Positions 1 to 9,337 of a DNA stretch of 29,382 bases are shown here, in pieces. Where the stretch lies: contig JANNFB010000131.1 of assembly GCA_031379365.1 (NCBI GenBank), forward strand, positions 1 to 29,382, written 5' to 3'. Source of the stretch: CADEEN01 sp031379365 (GTDB lineage Bacteria; Pseudomonadota; Gammaproteobacteria; Burkholderiales; Burkholderiaceae_C). The notes under the pieces are model-generated. The model had not been told where the DNA came from, did not search any database, and worked only from the letters and a program-made list of their open reading frames with translations. Within the stretch, counting starts at the first letter, position 1; each line of letters opens with the position of its first letter. Both the position numbers and the translations under genes were made by a program.

Positions 1-1
1 C

Positions 2-133
2 GATCACATCGCATGGAGCCTGAACACCCGGCCTCGAAAAACGCTGGGCTGGCACACACCCGCCCAGGTGTTCTTCGAGCATTGCTTCAAACACCAGATC
101 GATGTTCAACCCATCGTTGCACTTGGGCTTTGA
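2..133 (+). CDS. IS30-family transposase, C-terminal fragment (runs off the left edge)
   Basis: The frame open from base 2 to the TGA at 131-133 reads WSLNTRPRKTLGWHTPAQVF followed by a short tail ending in VALGL. The NxRPRKTLGWxTPAxVF block is the characteristic end of the DDE integrase domain of IS30-family transposases, just downstream of the catalytic Glu. Only 43 residues are in the window, so completeness cannot be judged. The right terminal inverted repeat should lie at or just after the stop codon (about 115-160), but the left end needed to define it is outside the window. The element ends about 100 bases before the icd start. A frame read through 13-216 is a shadow. The family call is from motif recognition. 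Confidence 0.75.
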   Translation, partial: DHIAWSLNTRPRKTLGWHTPAQVFFEHCFKHQIDVQPIVALGL

Positions 134-234
134 AACCGCCCCCGCGCACATTGCCGAGGATACCGACAAGTGAAAATACGCCATGGTCGGGAGCCAGCGC
201 CGACCGACGACACTAGCACCGGAATCCAATCCGC

Positions 235-238
235 GGAG
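235..238 (+). promoter_or_regulatory. Ribosome binding site of icd
   Basis: GGAG lies 8 bases before the ATG at 247 and fixes that start. No convincing -35/-10 pair was seen between the transposase stop and this site. Confidence 0.6.
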
Positions 239-246
239 ATCAAGCC

Positions 247-2484
<2,238 letters not shown>

Positions 2485-2526
2485 CGCCGCGGCGCCCGCA
2501 TCCTGCTGCGGTTCAGCGCCGTCGGT

Positions 2527-3237
2527 TCACGCTGCGTAGGTGATGCGCAAGTCGCCGACACCGTCCACGTGCCCTTCGAGCTTGTCGCCCCGGTGCACCG
2601 GGCCCACACCGGCCGGGGTGCCGGTCATGATCAGGTCGCCCGGCTGCAAGGTGACGAGGTTCGACAAGCAGGCAATCTGCTCCTGCACGTTCCATATCTG
2701 CAGGGCCAGATCGCCCTGCTGACGCATCTCACCATTGATCTTCAGCCAGATCGCGCCTTGGGCCGGGTGGCCGATGCTGGCAGCCGGTGAGAGCGCAGTC
2801 ATGGGTGCGGACTCGTCGAAGGCCTTGCCCATTTCCCAAGGGCGGCCCATCTTCTTGGCTTGGCCTTGCACGTCTCGCCGCGTCATGTCGAGGCCCACGC
2901 CGTAGCCCCACACGTGCTCCAGTGCGTTCTCAGGGGCGATATTGCTGCCGCCGGTGCCAATCGCCACAACGAGTTCGATCTCGTGGTGGCAGTCGGACGT
3001 GCCGACCGGGTAGGCGAGGGTCGAGTCGTTCTGCACGATGGCGTTGGCCGGCTTCATGAAGAAGAACGGCGGCTCGCGGTCCGGATCGTGTCCCATCTCG
3101 CGCGCATGGTCGGCGTAGTTGCGGCCGACGCAGTAGATGCGGCCCACCGGAAACCGAAGCTCGCTGCCCACGATGGGCAACGACGGCCGTGGGCCCATGT
3201 CGATCACGAAGCTCTCGGCGCGCAGATCAGCTTTCAC
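2527..3237 (-). CDS. FAH-family hydrolase, fumarylpyruvate hydrolase-like (paralogue 1)
   Basis: This 236-residue cytoplasmic enzyme belongs to the fumarylacetoacetate hydrolase (FAH) fold, which cleaves C-C bonds of acylpyruvates. The RIYCVGRNYADHAREMG start and the FFFMKPANAI stretch resemble fumarylpyruvate hydrolases of the gentisate pathway (NagK type). The expected metal ligands are E86 and E88 (HHEIEL) and D117 (GVGLD), and the tail keeps the GDLIMTGTPAGVGP motif. The start is GTG at 3237, because AAAGGAG at 3244-3250 sits 6 bases upstream. A TTG at 3243 touches that site and would leave no spacing. It lies downstream of the nitroreductase on the same strand, after a 175-base gap that shows no other gene. 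It is closely similar to paralogue 3 (6892-7677). The actual substrate is inferred, not shown. Confidence 0.88.
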   Translation of the reverse strand: MKADLRAESFVIDMGPRPSLPIVGSELRFPVGRIYCVGRNYADHAREMGHDPDREPPFFFMKPANAIVQNDSTLAYPVGTSDCHHEIELVVAIGTGGSNIAPENALEHVWGYGVGLDMTRRDVQGQAKKMGRPWEMGKAFDESAPMTALSPAASIGHPAQGAIWLKINGEMRQQGDLALQIWNVQEQIACLSNLVTLQPGDLIMTGTPAGVGPVHRGDKLEGHVDGVGDLRITYAA

Positions 3238-3243
3238 GGGCAA

Positions 3244-3250
3244 CTCCTTT
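3244..3250 (-). promoter_or_regulatory. Strong ribosome binding site that decides the start of FAH paralogue 1
   Basis: AAAGGAG on the minus strand lies 6 bases before the GTG at 3237 and directly abuts the alternative TTG at 3243, so the GTG is preferred. Confidence 0.7.
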
Positions 3251-3412
3251 GCACGGGACGTCGCGAACTGGCACGCGGCAGTCCGGGTATTGCGCCAGGC
3301 GACTTGTCAGCGTCTGGACAGCACACGGCGCCGTGGCCGACGCGTTGCGGGCATTGTGCAGCTGTGTTGGAGGCTTGCAGCGCCGAGGCAGCCAGCGTGC
3401 GCGCGCGATGGA

Positions 3413-4027
3413 TCAGACGATCTGGCAAACCTCGTCGAAGGCCAGGCGCGACGGCCGCGGCTTGAGCTGGGAGCTGTCGCCGTAACCCAGGTTGCAGAGA
3501 AAGTTGGTCTGCACGCGGGTCCCAGCCCAGAAGGCCTGGTCGACTGCCGCGGCGTCGAAGCCCGACATCGGCCCGCAGTCCAGGCCCAGCCAACGTGCAG
3601 CCAGCATCAGGAAGGCGCCTTGCAGACTGCCATTGCGCAGCGCCGTGGCGGCCGTGAACTCGGGCTTGCCCTGGTAGTAGCTGCGCGCGTCGGCCTTGTG
3701 GGCGAACAGGCGCGGCAGCAGATCCGGGAAATCCAGGTCATGGCCCAGGATGGCAACCACCGGAGCGCTGCGGGTCTTGGCCACATTGCCCGGGTTGACG
3801 CAAGCCACCAGGCGCTCCTTGGCGGCCGCGGACACCACGAACTGGATACGCAGCGGCTGCGTGTTCATCGAGGTCGGCGCCAGTTGCATCAGTGCCACCA
3901 TCTCGTGCAAGAGCGCGGTCGGCACCGGCTGCGGCAGCCAGTGGCCGTGCGTGCGGGCCTGGCGGAAGAGACGCTCGGCAAGCGCCGTCACAGTGGCTGG
4001 GTCGGCGGTCAAATCGGGGGCGGTCAC
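3413..4027 (-). CDS. Nitroreductase family protein, RutE/HadB-like (malonic semialdehyde reductase type)
   Basis: This 204-residue FMN-dependent oxidoreductase has the RutE-like arrangement: a MQLAPTSMNTQPLRIQFVV FMN-phosphate-binding block, the NGSLQGAFLMLAARWLGLDCGPMSGFD block, and a C-terminal NFLCNLGYGDSSQLKPRPSRLAF-type motif. Family members reduce nitro groups, enals or malonic semialdehyde with NAD(P)H. There is no uracil (rut) operon nearby, so a reductive step in the neighbouring aromatic or keto-acid pathway is more plausible, but this is inference. The start is GTG with GGAG about 9 bases upstream. It diverges from the FAH/dioxygenase run at 4120 across a 92-base region with a direct repeat. 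Confidence 0.85.
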   Translation of the reverse strand: MTAPDLTADPATVTALAERLFRQARTHGHWLPQPVPTALLHEMVALMQLAPTSMNTQPLRIQFVVSAAAKERLVACVNPGNVAKTRSAPVVAILGHDLDFPDLLPRLFAHKADARSYYQGKPEFTAATALRNGSLQGAFLMLAARWLGLDCGPMSGFDAAAVDQAFWAGTRVQTNFLCNLGYGDSSQLKPRPSRLAFDEVCQIV

Positions 4028-4047
4028 TGCGGGAAACTCCGGACTTT

Positions 4048-4091
4048 GTTTTATCGATTATCCGACAAGACTATGGTTTTACCGATTAACG
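4048..4091. promoter_or_regulatory. Divergent promoter region with a direct repeat (candidate operator)
   Basis: Between the diverging nitroreductase and FAH genes, GTTTTATCGATTA (4048-4060) and GTTTTACCGATTA (4076-4088) match at 12 of 13 positions, 28 bases apart. The segment is clearly AT-richer than its surroundings, as expected for a promoter or regulator site. On the minus strand GATAAT is a fair -10 candidate. No regulator gene is immediately adjacent; the nearest is the GntR protein at 7802-8527. Function is inferred from position and repetition. Confidence 0.45.
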
Positions 4092-4119
4092 TACGACGAC
4101 GCTGAACCGTGGAGCCTCG

Positions 4120-4980
4120 ATGAGACTGCTGAGCTATCGCGCCGATGACGGTGCAGCCTGGGCCGTACAGGTGGCGGGCGGTGCGGTCGAAGGGCATCGC
4201 CTGGGACTGCCGCCGGCCACTGACCTCCTCGGCCTGATCCTGGCCTGCGCCAGCGACCCGGGCTTGGCGGCGCAAATGGTGCAGCGCGCCGCCACCCTGG
4301 CGCCGACACCGCTGCACGCGCTGTCGCTGCTGCCGGTGGTGCCGCGGCCGGGCAAGATCATCTGTCTGGGCGTGAACTACATCGACCACGCCAAAGAGGG
4401 TGGCAACGCGATCGGCGACTACCCGGCGATGTTCTTGCGTTGCGCCACCTCGCTGCTCGCGCACGGCGCCCCGCTGCAAGTGCCGAGCGTCTCCAGCAAG
4501 CTCGACTTTGAAGCCGAGCTGGCGGTCGTCATCGGGCGGCGCGCTCGCTTCGTCAATGAGGCGAACGCGTTGAATAGCGTCTTCGGCTACGCCTGCTTCA
4601 ACGACGCCACGCTGCGCGACTACCAGCGCAAGACGACGCAATGGACGATCGGCAAGAACTTCGACGACACCGGCGCGTTCGGACCGTGCCTGGTCAGCGC
4701 CGACGAGTTGCCGCCAGGCTGTGTGGGGCTGCGCATCCAGTCGCGGCTGAACGGCGAGGTGATGCAGAGTGCGAACACGGCCGACATGGCCTTCGGCGTC
4801 GCCCGCACCATCGCCCTCTTGTCGGAGTCGCTCACGCTCGAGCCCGGCGACGTGGTCGTGATGGGCACGCCGGGTGGCGTGGGCTACGCGCGCGCGCCGC
4901 CGGTGTGGATGAAGGCCGGCGACACCATCGAGGTCGAGGTCGAGGGCATCGGCGTGCTCAGCAACCCCGTGACCGCCTGA
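4120..4980 (+). CDS. FAH-family hydrolase/isomerase (paralogue 2, long form)
   Basis: This 286-residue protein has a poorly conserved N-terminal part (about 1-75) and the catalytic FAH domain (about 78-285). Metal ligands are visible as E131 and E133 (FEAEL) and D162 (CFNDATLRD). The LEPGDVVVMGTPGGVG motif near residues 240-260 is also present. Length and layout match the group annotated as 2-hydroxyhepta-2,4-diene-1,7-dioate isomerase or acylpyruvate hydrolase, which act late in aromatic ring-cleavage pathways. GGAG at 4110-4113 supports the ATG. It is the first gene of a plus-strand run, and the dioxygenase follows after 13 bases, so the two are very likely cotranscribed. It is clearly divergent from paralogues 1 and 3. 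The precise reaction is unknown. Confidence 0.88.
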   Translation: MRLLSYRADDGAAWAVQVAGGAVEGHRLGLPPATDLLGLILACASDPGLAAQMVQRAATLAPTPLHALSLLPVVPRPGKIICLGVNYIDHAKEGGNAIGDYPAMFLRCATSLLAHGAPLQVPSVSSKLDFEAELAVVIGRRARFVNEANALNSVFGYACFNDATLRDYQRKTTQWTIGKNFDDTGAFGPCLVSADELPPGCVGLRIQSRLNGEVMQSANTADMAFGVARTIALLSESLTLEPGDVVVMGTPGGVGYARAPPVWMKAGDTIEVEVEGIGVLSNPVTA

Positions 4981-4993
4981 GCGTTGCACCACC

Positions 4994-5857
4994 ATGCGCG
5001 ACCTGCGACTGGACAACATCACCGACGTGGCCAGCGCCAGCCTGGCCGGTCAGCCCGACGCCCGCCAGCGTGAACTGCTGCAGCAACTGGTGCGCCACCT
5101 GCACGCCTATGCCCGGGCCGTGAACCTGACCCACGCCGAGTGGCGCGCGGCCCTGGCTTTCCTGCACCGCACCGGCGACATCAGCAGCGACACACGCAGC
5201 GAGTTTTCCTTGTTGTCGGATGTGCTGGGCCTGTCCAGCCTGGTCGACCTGCTGGCCAGTTCACCCGGCACCACGCCGGGCAGCGTCCTGGGCCCATTCC
5301 ACACTGTGGGCTCGCCGTGGATGGGTAACCCGGCCAACTTGATCGGCAGCAACAGCGGCGAGCGCGTGCTGCTGCGAGGTCGGGTGCTCAGTGTGCAGGG
5401 CCAAGCGCTGCCTGAAGCGACCATCGACTTCTGGCAGAACGCCGACAACGGCCTGTACTGGCAGCTCGACCCGGCGCAGCCGCAGGACAACCTGCGCTGC
5501 CAGTTGAAGGTCGACGCCAGCGGCGCCTGGGAGATCGCCACGATCCGGCCGCGGCCCTACCAGATCCCCACCGACGGACCCGTCTGGCATGACATCGTGG
5601 CCCCCGCCCGACGAGACGGCTGGCGCGCGGCGCATGTGCATCTGATCGTCAGCGCGCCGGGCCACCGCACCCTGGTCACGGAGCTGTTCGATGCCGAAGA
5701 CCCCTACCTCGACAGCGACGCCGTCTTCGGTGTGCGCGAGACCCTGATCGGCCACTACCGCGCCGAAACCGACGCTGCTGCCGCGGCCCGCCTGGGTTTG
5801 CCCGGCGATCAATGCCTCGTATTGCATACCGACCTCGTGCTGAGACCGCAGGCTTGA
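4994..5857 (+). CDS. Intradiol ring-cleavage dioxygenase, hydroxyquinol 1,2-dioxygenase-like
   Basis: This 287-residue non-haem Fe(III) dioxygenase opens an aromatic ring between two hydroxyls. The N-terminal helical linker domain (about 1-95, starting LDNITD) is followed by LLASSPGTTPGSVLGPFHT and the catalytic beta-sandwich. The four expected iron ligands are visible: Y155 (NGLYW), Y189 (IRPRPYQIP), H214 and H216 (AAHVHL). The DPYLDSDAVFGVRETLI segment resembles hydroxyquinol 1,2-dioxygenases more than catechol 1,2-dioxygenases, so the product would be maleylacetate or a substituted muconate. No maleylacetate reductase or muconate cycloisomerase is in the window; the neighbours are FAH-family hydrolases instead. 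The ATG has only a weak ribosome binding site, suggesting coupling to the gene 13 bases upstream. Confidence 0.9.
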   Translation: MRDLRLDNITDVASASLAGQPDARQRELLQQLVRHLHAYARAVNLTHAEWRAALAFLHRTGDISSDTRSEFSLLSDVLGLSSLVDLLASSPGTTPGSVLGPFHTVGSPWMGNPANLIGSNSGERVLLRGRVLSVQGQALPEATIDFWQNADNGLYWQLDPAQPQDNLRCQLKVDASGAWEIATIRPRPYQIPTDGPVWHDIVAPARRDGWRAAHVHLIVSAPGHRTLVTELFDAEDPYLDSDAVFGVRETLIGHYRAETDAAAAARLGLPGDQCLVLHTDLVLRPQA

Positions 5858-5888
5858 AGCACAGACCCAACAACGACCGGAGACACCG

Positions 5889-6845
5889 ATGTTCAGAACC
5901 CACTTCCTGACCGCCGCCCTGGCCGCCTTGGCTGTCGCACCCGCCGTGGCACAAGACTGGCCCAAAGCCAAGCCGATCACCTTCACCGTCGCCTTCGCGC
6001 CGGGCAGCTCCACCGACATCGTGGCCAGAACCGTGGGCCAGAAGGTGTCGGAATCGCTCGGCCAGACGGTGGTGATCGAGAACAAGCCGGGCGCAGGCGG
6101 CAACATCGGCGCACAACTCATCAAGCGCGCGGCGCCCGACGGCTACAACATCCTGGTCGTCAGCGTGGCCTACGCCGTCAATCCGAGCCTGTATCCGAAT
6201 GCCGGCTATGACCCGCTGCTGGACTTTGCGCCCGTGGCGCTGGGGCCGAGCACACCGAACATCATCACCGTCCATCCCGCGGTGCCGGTCAACAACATCA
6301 AGGAACTGATCGCCTACGCCAAGAAGGAAAAGCTGTCCTACGCTTCGTCGGGCATCGGCACCACGACGCATCTGTCGATGGAGCGCGTGAAGATGGCCTC
6401 GGGCATTGACATCACGCATGTGCCATACCAGCCCGCAGCAGCCATCGGCGCGGTCGTCGCAGGCCACACCCAGGCCTCGAGCACCTCGATGCCGCCGGCC
6501 GTGCCGCAAATCAAGGCGGGCAAGCTGCGCGCACTGGCCGTGACCAGCGCGCAGCGCTCGCCGGCTCTGCCCGACGTGCCGACGATGAACGAGTCGGGCT
6601 TCAGCGATTTCGACGACCTGACCTGGTTCGCCTTCTTCGCGCCGGCGGGCACGCCGCCAGCCGTCGTGGCGCGCCTGAATGCCGAGATCAACAAGGCGAT
6701 GGAAGCGCCCGACGTGGCGGCGAAGTTCGCCGAGCAGGGCTTGAGTTCCCGCCGCAACACGCCAGCCGAGTTCGCGGCCTACCTGCGCAGCGAGATCCCG
6801 AAGTGGGCCAAGGCCGTCAAAGACTCAGGCGCCAAGGCCGAGTAG
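5889..6845 (+). CDS. Bug-family periplasmic substrate-binding protein (TTT type)
   Basis: This 318-residue protein has a signal peptide at about 1-21 (cleavage after PAVAQ). The mature part has Bug/TctC hallmarks: PITFTVAFAPGSSTDIVAR near the start, IENKPGAGGNIGAQ, a central YASSGIGTTTHLSMERVK, and the LPDVPTMNESGFSDFDD block followed by a C-terminal lobe. Such receptors bind carboxylates or amides in the periplasm, usually for a TctA/TctB permease that is not encoded here. GGAG precedes the ATG in the string GGAGACACCGATG, the same string found before the FAH gene at 6892. Lying between the dioxygenase and that FAH gene, it probably recognises a compound of this pathway, such as an aromatic acid. 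That role is inferred. Confidence 0.93.
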   Translation: MFRTHFLTAALAALAVAPAVAQDWPKAKPITFTVAFAPGSSTDIVARTVGQKVSESLGQTVVIENKPGAGGNIGAQLIKRAAPDGYNILVVSVAYAVNPSLYPNAGYDPLLDFAPVALGPSTPNIITVHPAVPVNNIKELIAYAKKEKLSYASSGIGTTTHLSMERVKMASGIDITHVPYQPAAAIGAVVAGHTQASSTSMPPAVPQIKAGKLRALAVTSAQRSPALPDVPTMNESGFSDFDDLTWFAFFAPAGTPPAVVARLNAEINKAMEAPDVAAKFAEQGLSSRRNTPAEFAAYLRSEIPKWAKAVKDSGAKAE

Positions 6846-6880
6846 GCGCCGCAGCCGCGCGCACGCCGAAACCATTCACC

Positions 6881-6885
6881 AGGAG
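6881..6885 (+). promoter_or_regulatory. Ribosome binding site that fixes the exported start of FAH paralogue 3
   Basis: AGGAG lies 6 bases before the ATG at 6892. The internal ATGs at codons 13 and 50 have no comparable site, so the N-terminal signal segment is very likely translated. Confidence 0.7.
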
Positions 6886-6891
6886 ACACCG

Positions 6892-7677
6892 ATGGACCGT
6901 CGATCAATGCTCAACACCTCGGCCACGATGGCCGTTGGCGCGGTTGCTGGCTGCGCCTTGCCGGGCACCGCGCAACAGGGCGTGAAGACGCCGTTCAACG
7001 TCCCGGCCACCCACCTGCCGATCGTCGGCAGTGAGCTGATGTTTCCAGTTCGCCGCATCTACTGCATCGGTCGCAATTACCGCGCGCACGCCATCGAGAT
7101 GGGCTCGAACCCGGATCGCGAGCCGCCCTTCTTCTTCCAGAAGCCCACCGACGCGATCCAGTACGTGGCGCCCGGCACCGTGGCCGATCACCCCTATCCG
7201 ACGCTCACGAAGAACTACCACTACGAGGTGGAGCTCGTCGCAGCACTGCACAAGGGCGGCCGCAACATCGCCATGGCCTCTGCCCTCGATCACGTCTATG
7301 CCTATGCGCTGGGCCTGGACATGACGCGGCGCGACTTGCAACGCGCCATGGGCGACGAGAAGAAGCCTTGGGAAATCGGCAAGAGCTTCGACAGCAGCGC
7401 ACCCATCGGCCCCCTTCACCTGGCCAGCCAGACCGGCCCTTTCGCTGCCGGTGGCATCTGGTTGAAGGTGAATGGCGTGACCAAGCAGAACGCGAACCTG
7501 AACCAGATGATCTGGAGCGTGGCCGAACAGATCAGCAAGTTATCGGAAGCCTTCGAGCTGATGCCCGGCGACATCGTCTACTCCGGCACGCCCGAGAACG
7601 TCGGCCCCGTTGTGCGCGGCGATGTCATCGAGTGCCACATCGACCGGCTGCCCCGGCTGAGCGTGAAGATCGTCTGA
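6892..7677 (+). CDS. FAH-family hydrolase with an N-terminal Tat/lipoprotein-like export signal (paralogue 3)
   Basis: This 261-residue protein resembles paralogue 1 from residue 42 onward (LPIVGSELMFPVRRIYCIG against LPIVGSELRFPVGRIYCVG) and keeps the metal ligands E112, E114 (YEVEL) and D143 (LGLD). The GDIVYSGTPENVGP motif is also intact, so it should be an active fumarylpyruvate-hydrolase-like enzyme. Unlike paralogue 1 it begins with MDRRSMLNTSATMAVGAVAG followed by C21. This is an RR pair, a short hydrophobic stretch and a VAGC lipobox, which suggests Tat export and lipid anchoring. The start is supported by AGGAG 6 bases upstream. It follows the Bug receptor by 46 bases in the same run. 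FAH enzymes are normally cytoplasmic, so export is unusual; it is predicted only from sequence. Confidence 0.87.
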   Translation: MDRRSMLNTSATMAVGAVAGCALPGTAQQGVKTPFNVPATHLPIVGSELMFPVRRIYCIGRNYRAHAIEMGSNPDREPPFFFQKPTDAIQYVAPGTVADHPYPTLTKNYHYEVELVAALHKGGRNIAMASALDHVYAYALGLDMTRRDLQRAMGDEKKPWEIGKSFDSSAPIGPLHLASQTGPFAAGGIWLKVNGVTKQNANLNQMIWSVAEQISKLSEAFELMPGDIVYSGTPENVGPVVRGDVIECHIDRLPRLSVKIV

Positions 7678-7683
7678 TCGCCT

Positions 7684-7701
7684 GGTCGCCGGCCGGCGAC
7701 C
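7684..7701. terminator. Perfect 18-bp palindrome between convergent genes (possible terminator)
   Basis: GGTCGCCGG followed by CCGGCGACC is a perfect palindrome just after the stop of the FAH gene and in the 124-base gap before the convergent GntR gene. No T-tract follows on either strand, so factor-independent termination is doubtful. A role in mRNA 3' end stability is equally possible. Confidence 0.3.
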
Positions 7702-7801
7702 GCCCGGCTGACGACTGTCCCGCATCGGTGCCGTCGCGCGTCGGGCCGCAACGGTGCGCACAGTCCGGGCGCACATGGCCCACCACGCCGTGGCCCTTGG
7801 C

Positions 7802-8527
7802 TCAGGACGCCATGCGCTTGCGTGCCTGCGTGGCCACCAGAGTCGACGTCTTGGTGTAGTGCTCGGTCAGCAAGCGCACGGCCTGGTCGGCATCGCCTGC
7901 GATCGCGGCTTCGAACATCGCCACATGCTCGGCGTGTTCATTGCGCTTCGAAAAACTCTTGCCGGCGGCAACCTGTCTAAAGCGGTAAGCCTCCTCCGCC
8001 AGGGTGTCGCAAAAGCCGCGCAGCCAGCGTGAAGGGCAGCGCGCCAGCAAAGCGCGGTGAAACTCGCGGTGCAGCGCTTCCCAGGCCGGGTTGGGCTGGT
8101 ACACCTTGTCGGACAAGGAGCGCGGCGTGCGCGACAGGCGGTGCACCAGCAGCACCAGTTGGTCTTCCCAGGCCGCGTCGCGCGCGCCAATCGACTCGCG
8201 CAGCGCCAGGCTCTCGAGCTGCACGCGGTTGTGCGTCAGGGTCGGCAACTCGTCCCACTTCAGCGCAGCGACGCTGAAACCGCGTTGGTCGGTACGATCG
8301 ACGAGGCCTTCGGCCGACAAGCGCGACAGCGCCTCGCGCAGTGGGCTGGCGCCGACGCCGTAGCGCTGGCCCATGGCCTCGACCCGCAGCTTGCTGCCGG
8401 GCTCGAGCACGCCGTGCGCGATGTCGGCGCGCAACTGAGCGTAGACCGCGCTGGCGCGCGTGGTCGCGGCCGGCGCAGTCGCAGCGTCATTGGCAGGCGC
8501 GGGAACCAGAGCAGGTTTGCGGGCCAT
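7802..8527 (-). CDS. GntR-family transcriptional regulator, FadR/FCD subfamily
   Basis: This 241-residue regulator has an Ala-rich N-terminal tail (about 1-25), then a winged helix-turn-helix at about 27-90 with the typical LRADIAHGVLEPGSKLRVE, the PLREALSRLSAEGLV recognition segment and the RGFSVAAL wing. The C-terminal FCD domain shows the usual metal and effector residues in LHREFHRALL, EHVAMFEAAI and LLTEHY. FCD regulators usually repress catabolic or transport genes and are released by small carboxylic acids. It may control the FAH/dioxygenase cluster that converges on it, or the osmoprotectant genes upstream on its own strand (60-base gap). Sequence alone does not decide between them. 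The ribosome binding site is weak. Confidence 0.92.
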   Translation of the reverse strand: MARKPALVPAPANDAATAPAATTRASAVYAQLRADIAHGVLEPGSKLRVEAMGQRYGVGASPLREALSRLSAEGLVDRTDQRGFSVAALKWDELPTLTHNRVQLESLALRESIGARDAAWEDQLVLLVHRLSRTPRSLSDKVYQPNPAWEALHREFHRALLARCPSRWLRGFCDTLAEEAYRFRQVAAGKSFSKRNEHAEHVAMFEAAIAGDADQAVRLLTEHYTKTSTLVATQARKRMAS

Positions 8528-8587
8528 GGAGCGAGCAATCGCGGTGGAGGCAGCCAGGGTTGCGCAGTTTAGGTCGGGCGCGGCGGC

Positions 8588-9337
8588 TCAGGCGCGCTGC
8601 CAGCGCACGAGCCGGCGACCGGCGCGCGCGAACGCCAGGTCGGTAACGACGGCCAGCAGGCCGACCACCAAGGCGCCCTGGATCACGTAGGCGGTGTTGA
8701 AGCCCGACAGGCCAACGATGATCGGCGAGCCCAGGGTCTTGGCGCCCACCGTCGAGGCGATGGTGGCGGTGCCGATGTTGATGATCACCGAGGTGCGCAC
8801 GCCCGCCAGCAGCACCGGCAGCGCCAGCGGCAACTCGACGCGCCAGAGGCGCTGCAAGGCCGTCATGCCCGCACCGTCGGCCGCTTCGAGCGCCGCCTGG
8901 GGCACCGACTCGAGGCCGGCGATGGTGGCGCGGACGATGGGCAGCAGGCCGTACAAGGCCAAGGCGATCAACGCCGGCCAGGCGCCAAACCCGATCAGCG
9001 GCACGGCAATGGCCAGCACCGCCACCGGCGGCACGGTCTGGCCGATGGCCACCAGTGTTTCGACCAGCGGGCGAAACTCGCGCCCGCCGACACGCGTGAC
9101 CAACACGCCCGCGGCGATGCCGATCCAGGCCGCCGCAGCGCTCGACAGCGCCACGATGCCGGCATGCGCCCCCAGCAGCGCCGCGAAGCTGTCTTGTTCG
9201 TAGAGCGGCCGGTCCAGCGCCGGGAACAGCGCCGCGAACAGCGGCTTCGAGAACGGCAGGCCCAACACCAGCAGCGCCAGCAACGCAGCGCCCCAGAGCA
9301 GCGGGTCCCGCAACGCTGTGCTCTGTGGCAAGGTCAT
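8588..9337 (-). CDS. yehW: Osmoprotectant ABC transporter permease, YehW-like
   Basis: This 249-residue inner-membrane permease is the last gene of the four-gene importer. It has about six hydrophobic segments (first at about 13-33) and the ABC-permease EAA loop in the region AALEAADGAGMTALQRLWRV, followed by LPLALP and the TIASTVGAKTLGSPI segment typical of glycine-betaine/choline/osmoprotectant permeases. Its length is close to that of E. coli YehW. Its ATG overlaps the stop of the ATPase gene by 4 bases (ATGA), indicating translational coupling. The substrate is likely a quaternary ammonium compound, but YehZYXW-type systems often have low affinity and the natural ligand is uncertain. Confidence 0.9.
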   Translation of the reverse strand: MTLPQSTALRDPLLWGAALLALLVLGLPFSKPLFAALFPALDRPLYEQDSFAALLGAHAGIVALSSAAAAWIGIAAGVLVTRVGGREFRPLVETLVAIGQTVPPVAVLAIAVPLIGFGAWPALIALALYGLLPIVRATIAGLESVPQAALEAADGAGMTALQRLWRVELPLALPVLLAGVRTSVIINIGTATIASTVGAKTLGSPIIVGLSGFNTAYVIQGALVVGLLAVVTDLAFARAGRRLVRWQRA

